NCBI RefSeq assembly: GCF_047501465.1
Contig: NZ_JAZDRL010000002.1
Location: forward strand, 1,178,001 to 1,242,000
Source: Pseudochelatococcus sp047501465
GTDB lineage: Bacteria; Pseudomonadota; Alphaproteobacteria; Rhizobiales; Beijerinckiaceae
DNA length: 64,000 bases
Reading direction: 5' to 3'
Both the position numbers and the translations under genes were made by a program. Under the pieces are notes generated by a model. That model was given only the letters and a program-made list of their open reading frames with translations. It was not told where the DNA came from and made no database searches. Position 1 is the stretch's first letter; each line of letters starts with the position of its first letter. This document shows positions 34,934-44,453 of this stretch, piece after piece.

Positions 34934-35530
34934 TCAAACGATCGGAGTGTCGTTGTCGATGGGAGGAGCTGCTTTCGCACCACCCTTCGATACACCAACC
35001 AGAGCAGGACGCAGCACACGCTCGCCGATAGAGAAACCAGTCTGCATAACCTGAACCACAGTGCCGTTTGGCACTGAAGCATCCGGTACCTCAAACATTG
35101 CCTGATGCATGTTGGGATCGAATTTCTCCCCTTTCGGTGAGATTTCCTTTACGCCATGGCGTCCCAGCGTCTTCACAAGTTCCCGATCAGTAAGATCAAT
35201 ACCGTCAGCGAAGGCTTTTAGAGGTCCCTCAGCAGATCGCTGATCGGCTGGGATGGCATCAAGTGCGCGGCGAATGTTGTCAGAAACCGATAATACATCG
35301 CGTGCGAATGAGGTGATGCCATAAACGCGGGCGTCTGCGAGCTCGCGTTCTGTACGGCGGCGCAGGTTTTCCATCTCTGCAAGGGTGCGTAAAAGCTTGT
35401 CTTTAAGATCTGCTTTTTCCGCCTCGAGTTGGGCGACCACTCCGGCATCTACCGTCTGATCGAAGGATGCACCGGTGTCTGAAGTACCTTCAGTTGCTGC
35501 TTCGGCAGGCTCGTTGATGTGCTGGGTCAT
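34934..35530 (-). CDS. grpE: nucleotide exchange factor GrpE
   Basis: GrpE releases ADP from DnaK. The 198 residues have the long N-terminal helix (AQLEAEKADLKDKLLRTLAEMENLRRRTERE), the four-helix part and the C-terminal beta-wing. That wing contains HQAMFEVPDASVPNGTVVQVMQTGFSIGERVLRPALVGVSKG in consensus form. In many rhizobia hrcA lies directly upstream; here the upstream gene is glnD, 162 bases away, so the heat-shock repressor must be elsewhere or absent. Confidence 0.96.
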   Translation of the reverse strand: MTQHINEPAEAATEGTSDTGASFDQTVDAGVVAQLEAEKADLKDKLLRTLAEMENLRRRTERELADARVYGITSFARDVLSVSDNIRRALDAIPADQRSAEGPLKAFADGIDLTDRELVKTLGRHGVKEISPKGEKFDPNMHQAMFEVPDASVPNGTVVQVMQTGFSIGERVLRPALVGVSKGGAKAAPPIDNDTPIV

Positions 35531-35692
35531 GATCCATCAATTATTAAGTGTGGCAAAGCAAAACGCTCAAGCATGGCCTCACCATGTGAAGGTGGTTCTG
35601 TCACAGACAATAACCAGCTTCCGATTCTTGAGCACGGAAAACTCATATCGACGATATCAGGGTTTAGCGTCAGAAAATCAAGGGGAACAACC

Positions 35693-38485
35693 TCAACTGA
35701 TGCTAATGACATCCGCACCCGTTTTCAGTTTCGCAGGTGGTTCATCGAATACGGTCTCAATTGCCTTCCGTACTATGGCTTGTTTCTCTGGTTGGGTAAT
35801 CTGGGCACCCAACAAGTCTGTCACATAGAAAGCATCAACTGCCTTCTCTCCAAACGTTGCAATGTGCGCTGAAGCAATATTGAGATTTAATTTACCCAAT
35901 GTTGTTGTGAGATCATAGAGCAAGCCTGGTCTGTCTAGGCCTGAAATTTCAAGCACTGTATAAAATTTCGACAGGCTATTATCGATAATCAGTTCAGTTG
36001 GTACAGTAAAGGGGCGCTTGGGGCTTCGCGGGCGACGTTGATTGACAACATCTGAAATGCGCAATTCGCCTTTCAGCGCATTCTCAATAGTGCGTGCAAT
36101 TTTTTCGGCGCGGCGAATCTCGTCCTCATCTTCCTCAAAAGCGCGCGTGAGAAAGAGATCATCAAGGGCAAGACCATCGGTGGTTGTGAAGATCTGTGCA
36201 TCCGCAATATTAGCACCGGACGCCGCGCACGCCCCAGTGAGCACTGCCAGCAGACGTGGATGGTCGGGTGCGAAGACGGTTAATTCCGTAATGCCCCGAA
36301 ATTTGTTGGTGGCAATCGATATCGCAAGTGTTTGCTCACTTGCCTCAGTCGCGCGAATAAAGCGCGCATGTTTTACCTTGCGAGCATCATCGACCTTAAG
36401 CCAATAAGCGGGATAATGGCGGGCTTTATAGGTATCGAATGTTTCATCGTCCCAATCAGCGAGCGAGCCACGCAATCGCGCCTGCGCATACGCTGTGCGC
36501 TGGTGGGTGGAGATAGCCGAATGCCCCCCCGTCAGTTGTGGCTCTGTTTCATAATAAAGGGTGCGTAGCAGCTCGCCCTTCCAGCCGTTCCAAACGCCGG
36601 GCCCCACGGCTTTAATATCACATACGGTAAGAATCAGGAGCAGCTTCAATCGCTCCAGAGTTTGGACAATGGAAGCAAAATTGCGGATAGTTTCCGGGTC
36701 TGCGAGATCGCGGCTCTGCGCAATGTTCGACATCACAAGATGATTTTCGATCAGCCACGCTACCGTTTCTGTCTCAGCAGCATCAAGCCCCAGCCGTGGC
36801 CCTAGCGTGCGAGCCAACTGTGCGCCAGCTATAGAATGGTCTTCCGGACGCCCTTTGGCGACGTCATGCAGAAAGGTCGCGACATAAAGTGCGCGCCGAT
36901 GCTGGATAGTTGGGAGAATGACATGGGCTAATGGGTGCTCCTGTTCCATTGCGCCCGAATCGATACGCGCCAGCACGCCAAGAGAGCGAATGAGGTGCTC
37001 ATCCACCGTATAATGGTGATACATATTGAACTGCATCAACGCAACAACCCGTCCGAACTCCGGTATGAAACGGCCAAGCACACCAGTTTCATTCATCATT
37101 CGCAGCACGGTTTCGGGGGCATTATGAGAGGTTAAAATATCGAGAAACAGCCGGTTTGCTTCTGGCGCTGTGCGGACCAAATTATTAATGAGTTTCAGTG
37201 ACCGGCGTGTGAGCCTCGTAGCATCAGGATGGATCGCAAGCGCGTGTCTATCGGCTAACCAGAAAAGACGAATGAGGTTTATGGGATCGCGGCGGAAAAC
37301 ATCATTGTCCGTGATGTTGATGCGATTGTTCTCGATGGTAAATCCATCCACACCGAGTTGAACAGGATAAGGATGACGTAGGCCGCGCATAAACCGGCCT
37401 ATCATAGGCATGGGCTTTGTGTGTCTTGCTTCAAGCGCTGCTGAGACAACTGCAGCGAGATCGCCGATGTCCTTTGCCACGAGAAAGTAGCGCTTCATGA
37501 AACGCTCAACCGCCGACATACCGTCCCGGCCTGCATAGCCTATGCGCTCGCAAACAATATGCTGCAGATCGAAGGAAAGACGCTCTTCTGCGCGTCCCGT
37601 GGCAAAATGCATGTGACAGCGCACACGCCATAGAAACTCGCTACAGCGGCGGAACATCGCGGCTTCAGAATTGTCAAACAGACCAACACGCACAAGTGCA
37701 TCCGGAGTGCGGGCACGGTAGACATATTCTGCCAGCCACAACAGGATATTGAGATCGCGCTGGCCGCCTTTTCCTTCTTTTATATTTGGCTCAACCACAT
37801 AGCGTGAAGCACCTGCGCGGGCGATGCGTTTGTCGCGCTCCTCCATTTTGGCGGCCACAAACGTTTGTTCTGTACCGGCAATCACTTCAGTTTCGAAACG
37901 CTGTACCAGCTCATCGAACAACGAGCTTTCACCAGTTAGAAAGCGCGCTTCCAGCAGAGCAGTGCGAATGGTCATATCGCCCCGTGCTTCATGAAGCGTT
38001 TCGTTGACCGAGCGTGTTGCATGACCGATCTGCAGCTTAAGATCCCACAGGATATAGAGCATCGTCTCGACGACGCTTTCGCTCCATGCCGTCTTTTTGT
38101 AGGGCAACAGAAAAAGCAGATCGACATCCGAATATGGTGCCATCGTGCCACGTCCGTATCCACCAACCGCCACAAGTGCCAGATGCTCACCGTTTGATGG
38201 ATTGCTGATGCGATGGAAATAGCGGACAGTAAAAGTATGAATTGCACGTATGATCGCATCAGTAAGATTGGACAGCCAGCGTGCACAGGCAAAGCCGTTT
38301 TGCTCGTCCATCAACGCCGATTCGGCTTCCGCCCGACCCTCGTCAAGCGTACGACGCAGTGCTTCAACAAGAGCAGCACGAAGTGCTACCGGATCATCAG
38401 CATGCGCTTGCTCAATCTGTTCAAGAATGGGAGCGAGGCGAGTAATGGCTGGCAGATCGCGTTGGGCAGCGCGGGGTGTAATCAT
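35693..38485 (-). CDS. glnD: bifunctional uridylyltransferase/uridylyl-removing enzyme GlnD
   Basis: GlnD senses glutamine and adds or removes UMP on the PII proteins that control nitrogen assimilation. The 930 residues hold the nucleotidyltransferase motif GGYGRG plus SDVDLL (108-123), the HD hydrolase motif HDVAKGRPEDHS, and two C-terminal ACT domains (LLAVLTGACAASGANIADAQ and RPGLLYDLTTTLGKLNLNIASAHI). ATG 38485 has GGGAAA upstream. It is oriented with grpE, with a 162-base gap. Confidence 0.96.
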   Translation of the reverse strand: MITPRAAQRDLPAITRLAPILEQIEQAHADDPVALRAALVEALRRTLDEGRAEAESALMDEQNGFACARWLSNLTDAIIRAIHTFTVRYFHRISNPSNGEHLALVAVGGYGRGTMAPYSDVDLLFLLPYKKTAWSESVVETMLYILWDLKLQIGHATRSVNETLHEARGDMTIRTALLEARFLTGESSLFDELVQRFETEVIAGTEQTFVAAKMEERDKRIARAGASRYVVEPNIKEGKGGQRDLNILLWLAEYVYRARTPDALVRVGLFDNSEAAMFRRCSEFLWRVRCHMHFATGRAEERLSFDLQHIVCERIGYAGRDGMSAVERFMKRYFLVAKDIGDLAAVVSAALEARHTKPMPMIGRFMRGLRHPYPVQLGVDGFTIENNRINITDNDVFRRDPINLIRLFWLADRHALAIHPDATRLTRRSLKLINNLVRTAPEANRLFLDILTSHNAPETVLRMMNETGVLGRFIPEFGRVVALMQFNMYHHYTVDEHLIRSLGVLARIDSGAMEQEHPLAHVILPTIQHRRALYVATFLHDVAKGRPEDHSIAGAQLARTLGPRLGLDAAETETVAWLIENHLVMSNIAQSRDLADPETIRNFASIVQTLERLKLLLILTVCDIKAVGPGVWNGWKGELLRTLYYETEPQLTGGHSAISTHQRTAYAQARLRGSLADWDDETFDTYKARHYPAYWLKVDDARKVKHARFIRATEASEQTLAISIATNKFRGITELTVFAPDHPRLLAVLTGACAASGANIADAQIFTTTDGLALDDLFLTRAFEEDEDEIRRAEKIARTIENALKGELRISDVVNQRRPRSPKRPFTVPTELIIDNSLSKFYTVLEISGLDRPGLLYDLTTTLGKLNLNIASAHIATFGEKAVDAFYVTDLLGAQITQPEKQAIVRKAIETVFDEPPAKLKTGADVISIS

Positions 38486-38652
38486 TGATGTTTCCCATTC
38501 CGGGGGATATATCGCGTTTTATCAAGCAGCAAAAATGTTCTCAGCATTTTTTGCGGGGGTAAAAGTTCATCGCATTCAGGCTTTTTGAAAACTGCAATTT
38601 TCAGGAAACTCTGATGTGAAGATCAAAGCATTCTATAGCATCAAACGCTTGC

Positions 38653-38682
38653 AAAAAAGGGCCGTGAATGCACGACCCTTTT
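38653..38682 (-). terminator. rho-independent terminator after pheT
   Basis: An 11-pair stem with one mismatch (38655-38666 with 38671-38682) and an AATG loop, with a T6 run in the leftward direction. It lies 37 bases beyond the pheT stop. Confidence 0.75.
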
Positions 38683-38718
38683 CAGCAATTGTAGTTAAAT
38701 GAGCTTCACCAGGAAAGC

Positions 38719-41142
38719 TTATCCACGCAGACTTGCACCAGTCTTCTTGGTGACGTTCTCAACAATGCGCTGGGTAATGGCATCGATCTCGGTATCTGTG
38801 AGCGTTTTGGTTGTTGGCTGAAGTGTGACAGCAACGGCCACAGACTTCTTGCCAGCTTCCACGCCAGCCCCCTCATAAATGTCAAAAATACTAACATCCG
38901 AGAGCAGGGCGCGTTCAGCGCTTTGGATTGCCTTGATGATCTCACCAGCTTGCACTGATGCATCAACAACAAAGGCGAAGTCGCGGCTGAGCGGCTGGAA
39001 ATCCGAAAGAGCAAGTTTAGGGCGCGCCTTCGTGGGCCTGTCCTTAGGGGCCGGTAAACGATCAAGTGTAATTTCTGCAACCGTAAGCGGCCCTTTGACA
39101 TCTAGCGCCTGGAGCACCTTGGGATGCAGCTCACCAAATGCACCGATGATATTTTTGGGCCCAAACTGCAATGTTGCAGACCTGCCGGGATGATACCAGG
39201 CAGGCCCTCCTGGGACGATTTGGATACCAGCAGTTGCGATGCCAAGAGCAGTGAGAAGCGCGAACGCATCTGCCTTCGCATCAAAAACATCAACGTTTTT
39301 CACCGCTCCATCCCAGTGACGGCCTGCGCCCTGCATGCGTGCAGTTCCACGGCGCAACGATACCGCACTTGTGGTCTGTCCTTCGGGAGTGTTGTCGGCA
39401 AAGACCTGTCCAACTTCAAACAGGGCCACGTCGCCCAGTCCACGATCAGCATTGCGCTGCGCAGCGCGGACCAAACCAGGCAAAAGGCTTGGCCGCATGT
39501 CAGACAAGTCAGCTGCAATTGGGTTCGCGAGTGCAAGTCGCGCATCGCCGCCGCCAAAAGTCTCTGCATCTGCCTTGCTCACAAACGACCACGTGATTGC
39601 CTCAACCAGTCCGCGGGATGCAAAGAGACGGCGTGCAAGACGCGTACGTTTTTGCTGAAGCGTCAAAACCGACTTGCCAATACCAGGGATCAGGCGCGGT
39701 AGAGGCGTTGAGGTGACGTTGTCGATGCCAGTTATGCGCAGGACTTCTTCAACCAGATCAGCTTTGCCCTCGATATCAGCGCGCCATGAGGGCGGCGTAA
39801 CATCGACCACTTCACCGTCACCCGATACCGTGAAGCCAAGCGCGGTGAGCGTCGCGCGCGCTTCCATTACAGGCACATCAAGGCCAGTGAGGCGTTTCAC
39901 TTCGTTCCATGGAAATGCGATGACACGGGTCGTGTCAGGGATTTCGCCAGCAAGCGTCACCTCGCATGGCGTACCGCCCGTCAGCTCAAGCACGAGCTTT
40001 GTAGCAAGTTCAATGCCTGCTAGCATGAAGGCAGGATCGACGCCACGTTCAAAACGATAGCGTGCATCGGTGATGATGCTATGTTCACGGCCGGTGCGGG
40101 CGATTGTGAGGGCATCCCAAAGTGCCGCTTCAATCAGCACATCGGTTGTGTTTTCATCACAACCCGAATGCTCGCCACCCATGATACCGGCAAGCGATTC
40201 CGGGCCATTGTCATCCGCAATGATAATGTTGTTTTCGCTTAGCTTGTAGGTCTTGCCATCTAGGGCAAGCAATTCCTCGCCTGCCTTCGCACGACGGATA
40301 ACGAGATCACCCTTTACTTTGCCCGCATCGAATACGTGCAGCGGACGACCACGGTCGAATGTCACGTAATTGGTAATATCGACAAGTGCATTGATGGGGC
40401 GCAGGCCAATTGAAGTCAGACGCTTTTGCAACCATTCAGGCGATGGGTCATTTTTCACCCCACGAACAAGACGTAATGCAAAAGCCGGATTGAGCTTTTC
40501 ATCACCTTCCGCAAAGGCCCGAACAACATTAACTGGCGTCTTGCCTTCGCCCTTCACCGGCATGATAGCGGAAGAGATAATGCGTCCAAGGCCAGCAGCT
40601 GCGAGATCACGGGCAACTCCCGCAACACCCAGGGCATCTGCACGGTTAGGAGTAACAGCGATATCGATCACAGGATCATCAAGGCCCGCCCATATGGCAT
40701 AGGGGGTGCCTACTGGCGCATCATCGGGAAGTTCAAAAATGCCGTCGCTATCACCAGGCAGATCAAGCTCTTCGGGTGAGCACATCATGCCGCAGCTTTC
40801 CACGCCGCGAATTGACCCCACTGAAATGGTGATGTCCTTGCCGGGAATGTAGGTGCCGGGGGGGGCGAATACGGTTTTCAGTCCAGCGCGAGCGTTAGAG
40901 GCGCCACAGACCACCTGGATCGGAGCACCTTCACCAGTATCAACCGAGCATACCCGCAGCCGATCAGCATTCGGGTGCTGCTCGGCAGAAATGATGTGTG
41001 CGATGCGATAGGCAGCAAGGTCTTTTGCCTTGTCTTCAACGCCTTCGACCTCAAGTCCGATACGGTTGAGGGCATCCAGAATGTCATTGAGAGTGGCTTC
41101 GGTATCGAGATGATCCTTAAGCCATGAGAGTGAGAATTTCAT
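38719..41142 (-). CDS. pheT: phenylalanine-tRNA ligase beta subunit
   Basis: PheT is the large subunit of the alpha2-beta2 enzyme that charges tRNA-Phe. The 807 residues contain the EMAP-type tRNA-binding domain at 40-150 (NADRLRVCSVDTGEG, VCGASNARAGLKTVFAPPGTY) and the B3/B4 editing domain. The B5 domain and the C-terminal anticodon-binding FDX-ACB domain (LSRDFAFVVDASVQAGEI) follow. It is the last gene of the leftward rpmI-rplT-pheS-pheT run, 30 bases after pheS. Confidence 0.97.
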   Translation of the reverse strand: MKFSLSWLKDHLDTEATLNDILDALNRIGLEVEGVEDKAKDLAAYRIAHIISAEQHPNADRLRVCSVDTGEGAPIQVVCGASNARAGLKTVFAPPGTYIPGKDITISVGSIRGVESCGMMCSPEELDLPGDSDGIFELPDDAPVGTPYAIWAGLDDPVIDIAVTPNRADALGVAGVARDLAAAGLGRIISSAIMPVKGEGKTPVNVVRAFAEGDEKLNPAFALRLVRGVKNDPSPEWLQKRLTSIGLRPINALVDITNYVTFDRGRPLHVFDAGKVKGDLVIRRAKAGEELLALDGKTYKLSENNIIIADDNGPESLAGIMGGEHSGCDENTTDVLIEAALWDALTIARTGREHSIITDARYRFERGVDPAFMLAGIELATKLVLELTGGTPCEVTLAGEIPDTTRVIAFPWNEVKRLTGLDVPVMEARATLTALGFTVSGDGEVVDVTPPSWRADIEGKADLVEEVLRITGIDNVTSTPLPRLIPGIGKSVLTLQQKRTRLARRLFASRGLVEAITWSFVSKADAETFGGGDARLALANPIAADLSDMRPSLLPGLVRAAQRNADRGLGDVALFEVGQVFADNTPEGQTTSAVSLRRGTARMQGAGRHWDGAVKNVDVFDAKADAFALLTALGIATAGIQIVPGGPAWYHPGRSATLQFGPKNIIGAFGELHPKVLQALDVKGPLTVAEITLDRLPAPKDRPTKARPKLALSDFQPLSRDFAFVVDASVQAGEIIKAIQSAERALLSDVSIFDIYEGAGVEAGKKSVAVAVTLQPTTKTLTDTEIDAITQRIVENVTKKTGASLRG

Positions 41143-41172
41143 TGCTATTGCTTCTTATCTCGGATTTCAGGA

Positions 41173-42258
41173 TCAGACGCTCAGACCACCAGCCAGTGAT
41201 GGCAGGTCTAATGGGCGGAAGCCATAATGCGATAACCAACGCACATCTGCCTCGAAGAAGGGACGTAAGTCTGGCATACCGTATTTCAGCATCGCAATGC
41301 GGTCGATGCCCATACCCCAGGCAAAGCCCTGATACTCATCGGGATCGATACCCACGTTGCGCAGCACATTAGGATGCACCATGCCGCAGCCAAGTATCTC
41401 CAGCCAGTCGTCTCCCTCGCCGAAACGGATATCACCACCCTTGCGCGAACACTGAATGTCAACCTCAGCAGAAGGCTCGGTAAAAGGGAAGAACGAGGGG
41501 CGGAAGCGCATCTTGACGTTCGGAACTTCGAAGAAGGCCTTGCAAAACTCTTCCAAAATCCATTTCAAATGACCGAAGTTGGCGGTCTTGTCGATGACGA
41601 GACCCTCCACCTGATGGAACATCGGCGTATGGGTCTGATCCGAATCGCAACGATAAGTACGACCGGGGCAAATCACACGAATCGGAGGTTTTTGCATTTG
41701 CATGGTTCGCACCTGCACAGGACTCGTGTGAGTGCGTAGCACTTTGCGTTCCCCCGTCGTCGCATCCGGTGGGAAGAAGAACGTGTCATGCATCTCACGC
41801 GCCGGGTGGCCTTCCGGGAAATTCAGTGCAGTGAAGTTATAGAAATCGCTTTCGACATCTGGCCCTTCAGCAATAGCAAAACCGAGGTCAGCGAATATCG
41901 CCGTCAACTCGTCAATTACCTGACTGATAGGATGGATACGGCCACGTGTCTGTGGCCCTTCCTGTACGGGCAATGTTACGTCCGCGCGCTCTTGTGCTAG
42001 GCGAGCGTTTAGCGCTTCTTCCTGCAGGATGTTTTTGCGCTCGCCCAGTGCTGTTGCAACGCGGTCGCGCAGACCATTGATCGCAGGGCCTTGCACCTTG
42101 CGTTCATCTGGCGTCATGCTGCCTAGCGTTTTGAGCAGTTCGGAAACGGAGCCTTTTTTGCCAAGGGCCGATATACGTACGGCTTCTAGTGTCGCTTCAT
42201 CATGAGCGGCGGCAATGGCTTCGACAAGGGAATTTTCGAGAGTAGCTATTTCTGACAT
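41173..42258 (-). CDS. pheS: phenylalanine-tRNA ligase alpha subunit
   Basis: PheS carries the class II catalytic core. The 361 residues have an N-terminal coiled coil, then GRIHPISQVIDEL, motif 2 near RTHTSPVQVRTM and CPGRTYRCDSDQTH, and motif 3 GMGIDRIAMLKYG. GAGGAA precedes the ATG at 42258. A 180-base gap and a hairpin separate it from rplT, so it may have its own promoter or receive read-through. Confidence 0.97.
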   Translation of the reverse strand: MSEIATLENSLVEAIAAAHDEATLEAVRISALGKKGSVSELLKTLGSMTPDERKVQGPAINGLRDRVATALGERKNILQEEALNARLAQERADVTLPVQEGPQTRGRIHPISQVIDELTAIFADLGFAIAEGPDVESDFYNFTALNFPEGHPAREMHDTFFFPPDATTGERKVLRTHTSPVQVRTMQMQKPPIRVICPGRTYRCDSDQTHTPMFHQVEGLVIDKTANFGHLKWILEEFCKAFFEVPNVKMRFRPSFFPFTEPSAEVDIQCSRKGGDIRFGEGDDWLEILGCGMVHPNVLRNVGIDPDEYQGFAWGMGIDRIAMLKYGMPDLRPFFEADVRWLSHYGFRPLDLPSLAGGLSV

Positions 42259-42397
42259 CTGTTCCTCGGCGCGCCTCGATGTGGCACTGATTGCCTGCTT
42301 GTCGGCAAAGACCGGGGAACCGTCAAGTCCTCCCAGCCAAATCTATACGTTTCTCAGCAAAACTTTGCCGTCACGCACGGATCTCGGGAAGGAGAAG

Positions 42398-42421
42398 GGC
42401 CGGACGTATTCACATCCGGCC
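42398..42421 (-). terminator. hairpin between rplT and pheS
   Basis: A perfect 7-bp stem GGCCGGA/TCCGGCC (42398-42404 with 42415-42421) lies 17 bases after the rplT stop. It is followed leftward by CTTCTCCTT, a pyrimidine but not T-only run. It may partly terminate or attenuate read-through to pheS. Confidence 0.5.
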
Positions 42422-42438
42422 ATCGAAGTATAAATTGA

Positions 42439-42804
42439 TCAAGCAGCTGCCGGCATAGCCGACTTTGCCTTCTCAACAATCGCCTTGAACGCTTCCGGCT
42501 CACGAATTGCGAGGTCGGAAAGCACCTTACGATCCACGTCGATGCCAGCCTTACCGAGACCATCGATAAATCGGCTGTATGTCAGACCGTATTCACGTAC
42601 AGCTGCGTTGATGCGCTGGATCCAGAGCGCGCGGAACGTGCGCTTCTTGGCCTTACGATCGCGGTAGTTATACTGCAGTGACTTATCAACAGCTGCCTTG
42701 GCAGTGCGGATGGTGTTCTTGCGACGGCCGTAGAAGCCCTTGGCGGCCTTTAGAACCTTCTTGTGCTTGGCGTGAGCAGTTACGCCACGTTTTACGCGGG
42801 CCAT
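42439..42804 (-). CDS. rplT: 50S ribosomal protein L20
   Basis: L20 binds 23S rRNA early in large-subunit assembly. The 121 residues begin MARVKRGVTAHAKHKKVLKAAKGFYGRR and include RTFRALWIQRINAAVREYGLTYS, both nearly invariant in the family. It is cotranscribed with rpmI, 44 bases upstream. The terminal SAMPAAA tail is short compared with some alphaproteobacterial L20 proteins. Confidence 0.98.
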   Translation of the reverse strand: MARVKRGVTAHAKHKKVLKAAKGFYGRRKNTIRTAKAAVDKSLQYNYRDRKAKKRTFRALWIQRINAAVREYGLTYSRFIDGLGKAGIDVDRKVLSDLAIREPEAFKAIVEKAKSAMPAAA

Positions 42805-42848
42805 AATTTTGGCTCCTCAAAATACCGGGTGGGAAAAGCGGATTAAGT

Positions 42849-43049
42849 TCAGCCGTTTGGCAGGAAGTACTGCTTCACGTTCTTGGCATCACCCTCAAAA
42901 AGGGTCATCGTGCCGCGCTGGTTGCGGATGAACTTCTTGGTCCGCTTGATCATGCCGTGACGCTTGCCCGCTTGGGCAGCTACGACCTTGCCGGTGCCGG
43001 TGATCTTGAAGCGCTTTTTAGCGCCCGATTTCGTCTTCAGCTTGGGCAT
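42849..43049 (-). CDS. rpmI: 50S ribosomal protein L35
   Basis: A 66-residue basic protein of the large subunit, starting MPKLKTKSGAKKRFKITGTGKV and ending NVKQYFLPNG, the usual L35 pattern. AAGGAAG precedes the ATG. It is first in the rpmI-rplT-pheST run; infC, often upstream of rpmI, is not here. Confidence 0.98.
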   Translation of the reverse strand: MPKLKTKSGAKKRFKITGTGKVVAAQAGKRHGMIKRTKKFIRNQRGTMTLFEGDAKNVKQYFLPNG

Positions 43050-43067
43050 TTGGCTTCCTTTCGTGGT

Positions 43068-43110
43068 GCCGTATCTCCATGAGCCTCGTTAAAAACGAGA
43101 AAGATACGGC
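43068..43110 (-). promoter_or_regulatory. two-stem leader structure of the rpmI-rplT transcript
   Basis: An outer perfect 8-bp stem GCCGTATC/GATACGGC (43068-43075 with 43103-43110) encloses a perfect 6-bp hairpin CTCGTT/AACGAG with a 3-base loop (43085-43099). It ends 8 bases before the rpmI Shine-Dalgarno sequence. Ribosomal protein operons are often controlled by leaders that bind their own product, so this is a candidate regulatory RNA. Confidence 0.45.
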
Positions 43111-43265
43111 GAATGTGTTGCTCGAAAGCACATCAAACCGCCACGGCAGCCCTTTCAGCCGGGCGATTCTGATGAAGCGGTGCTTATGGCAGGTGAAGGT
43201 TGATTTGACAAGTGGGAACGGTCAGCAGCGTTACAAATAAATTGCGTTTCTGAAAACTTTGGGTC

Positions 43266-43661
43266 TCAAACGTCATCGTAGTTCAAAAACTCGTCCCATT
43301 GTTCATCATCAGAATGTGCGTATTCATTTGAATTTTCATTGTCGTATTGTAACTTTGTGTTTATATCATTTGTGTGAAATAAAGCTTGTTTTGTTGCAAT
43401 ATTTGTTTTTGAGGGATTTTTTAAAACTGCAAAGCTCTCTTCTGCATCGTTCCATTGCCTTTTATCGGCAGGCTCTTCCTTAATGGGAAACAGATATCCG
43501 CTCTTATAATTTGGGTGTAGCACATTCGTTCTATGTAAATTCCTGGATGGATGTTTTTGGTGTTTGTTGCTTTTTCTATGCGAATTTACCTCTCCTGAGG
43601 TGTTAGCATATGGTGCCGGATAGCAGTTATTGGACTTGTAGTTGCGATATGTATTGGACAT
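43266..43661 (-). CDS. AT-rich orphan hypothetical protein
   Basis: A 131-residue hydrophilic protein from ATG 43661, with AAGGA about 10 bases upstream. It has no membrane segment or signal. The first half is rich in Asn, Lys, His and Tyr (MSNTYRNYKSNN); the C-terminus is strongly acidic, ending DDEQWDEFLNYDDV. No family is recognised. It lies in an AT-rich pocket (about 43250-43930) between rpmI and the ErpA gene, which suggests acquired or fast-evolving DNA. A host-interaction or secreted role can only be guessed. It may also be a spurious ORF. Confidence 0.5.
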   Translation of the reverse strand: MSNTYRNYKSNNCYPAPYANTSGEVNSHRKSNKHQKHPSRNLHRTNVLHPNYKSGYLFPIKEEPADKRQWNDAEESFAVLKNPSKTNIATKQALFHTNDINTKLQYDNENSNEYAHSDDEQWDEFLNYDDV

Positions 43662-43930
43662 GCTCGTAAAATCCTTAAATTTAAAAAAATATACTCTATA
43701 TGCATAGCAATAAATTTTAATTTTACGCTAAAGATAATTTTATGCTGATGATCAATATGTGATGTATAAGAATAAACGGTAGATGTGATTATCGCATACT
43801 ATGCTTTTCTTTAAATCATTTGAAACGTCTTTTATCGAAAAGCAAAAATTAGATCTCTCGCAAATGTAAAATTCATGCCATCTGTAAGGATTTATCTTAT
43901 ATCAATGTAAATTAATTTACGCAAGCTGTC

Positions 43931-44290
43931 TTAAATAGAAAATGATGTGCCACAACCGCATGATGCAGTAGCGTGGGGATTGCTGATTTTGAAAGATTGG
44001 CCGATCAAGTCATCTACGAAGTCGAGCACTGAACCATCAAGATACTGCAATGAAACAGAATCGATGAGCACAACTGCGCCATCTTTCTCCACTACAACGT
44101 CATCTTCATTGCGTGTGTTCTCGATATCAAAAGCATATTGAAATCCCGAGCAACCACCGCCATTGACACTTACACGCAGTGCTGCGCCTTCAGATTCTCG
44201 CGATAATACCCGCTTGATGCGACGCGCGGCGCTATCCGTTAATGTCAACGGGATGGCTGTTGCTGCGTCGATGGAGGTTGGAATGGTCAT
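43931..44290 (-). CDS. erpA: iron-sulfur cluster insertion protein, ErpA/IscA type
   Basis: A-type carriers take iron-sulfur clusters from the scaffold and deliver them to target enzymes. The 119 residues show the three ligand cysteines: GGGCSGFQY and the C-terminal SCGCGTSF. The phrases LTDSAARRIKRVL and SLQYLDGSVLDFVDDLIGQSFKISNP are family-typical. An N-terminal tail of about 12 residues precedes the domain. Divergent dgt begins 160 bases away; the pair erpA-dgt back to back is common in rhizobia. Confidence 0.94.
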   Translation of the reverse strand: MTIPTSIDAATAIPLTLTDSAARRIKRVLSRESEGAALRVSVNGGGCSGFQYAFDIENTRNEDDVVVEKDGAVVLIDSVSLQYLDGSVLDFVDDLIGQSFKISNPHATASCGCGTSFSI

Positions 44291-44453
44291 AGCGCGGAAA
44301 CCTTTGTTTGCGATAAGCTAACAATCATTATGTTTGCTAAAACTAATGCGTGAAGCAGCACGCTGCAATGGTTGGTTCGGTATGCAGGCATGTCATTATC
44401 GACTGAGTGCAAAAATAGGGCGCATAAACGTCGTATGGTAGGGGTGTGATCAG

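Noticed and set aside
35530..35575. RpoH-like promoter before grpE
   Set aside because: CTTG is present, but the spacer is 19 and the -10 box CTTAATA fits poorly; it would lie almost on the start codon.
35527..35718. 63-codon minus-strand ORF between glnD and grpE
   Set aside because: Starts inside the glnD end and overlaps the grpE start; no conserved pattern.
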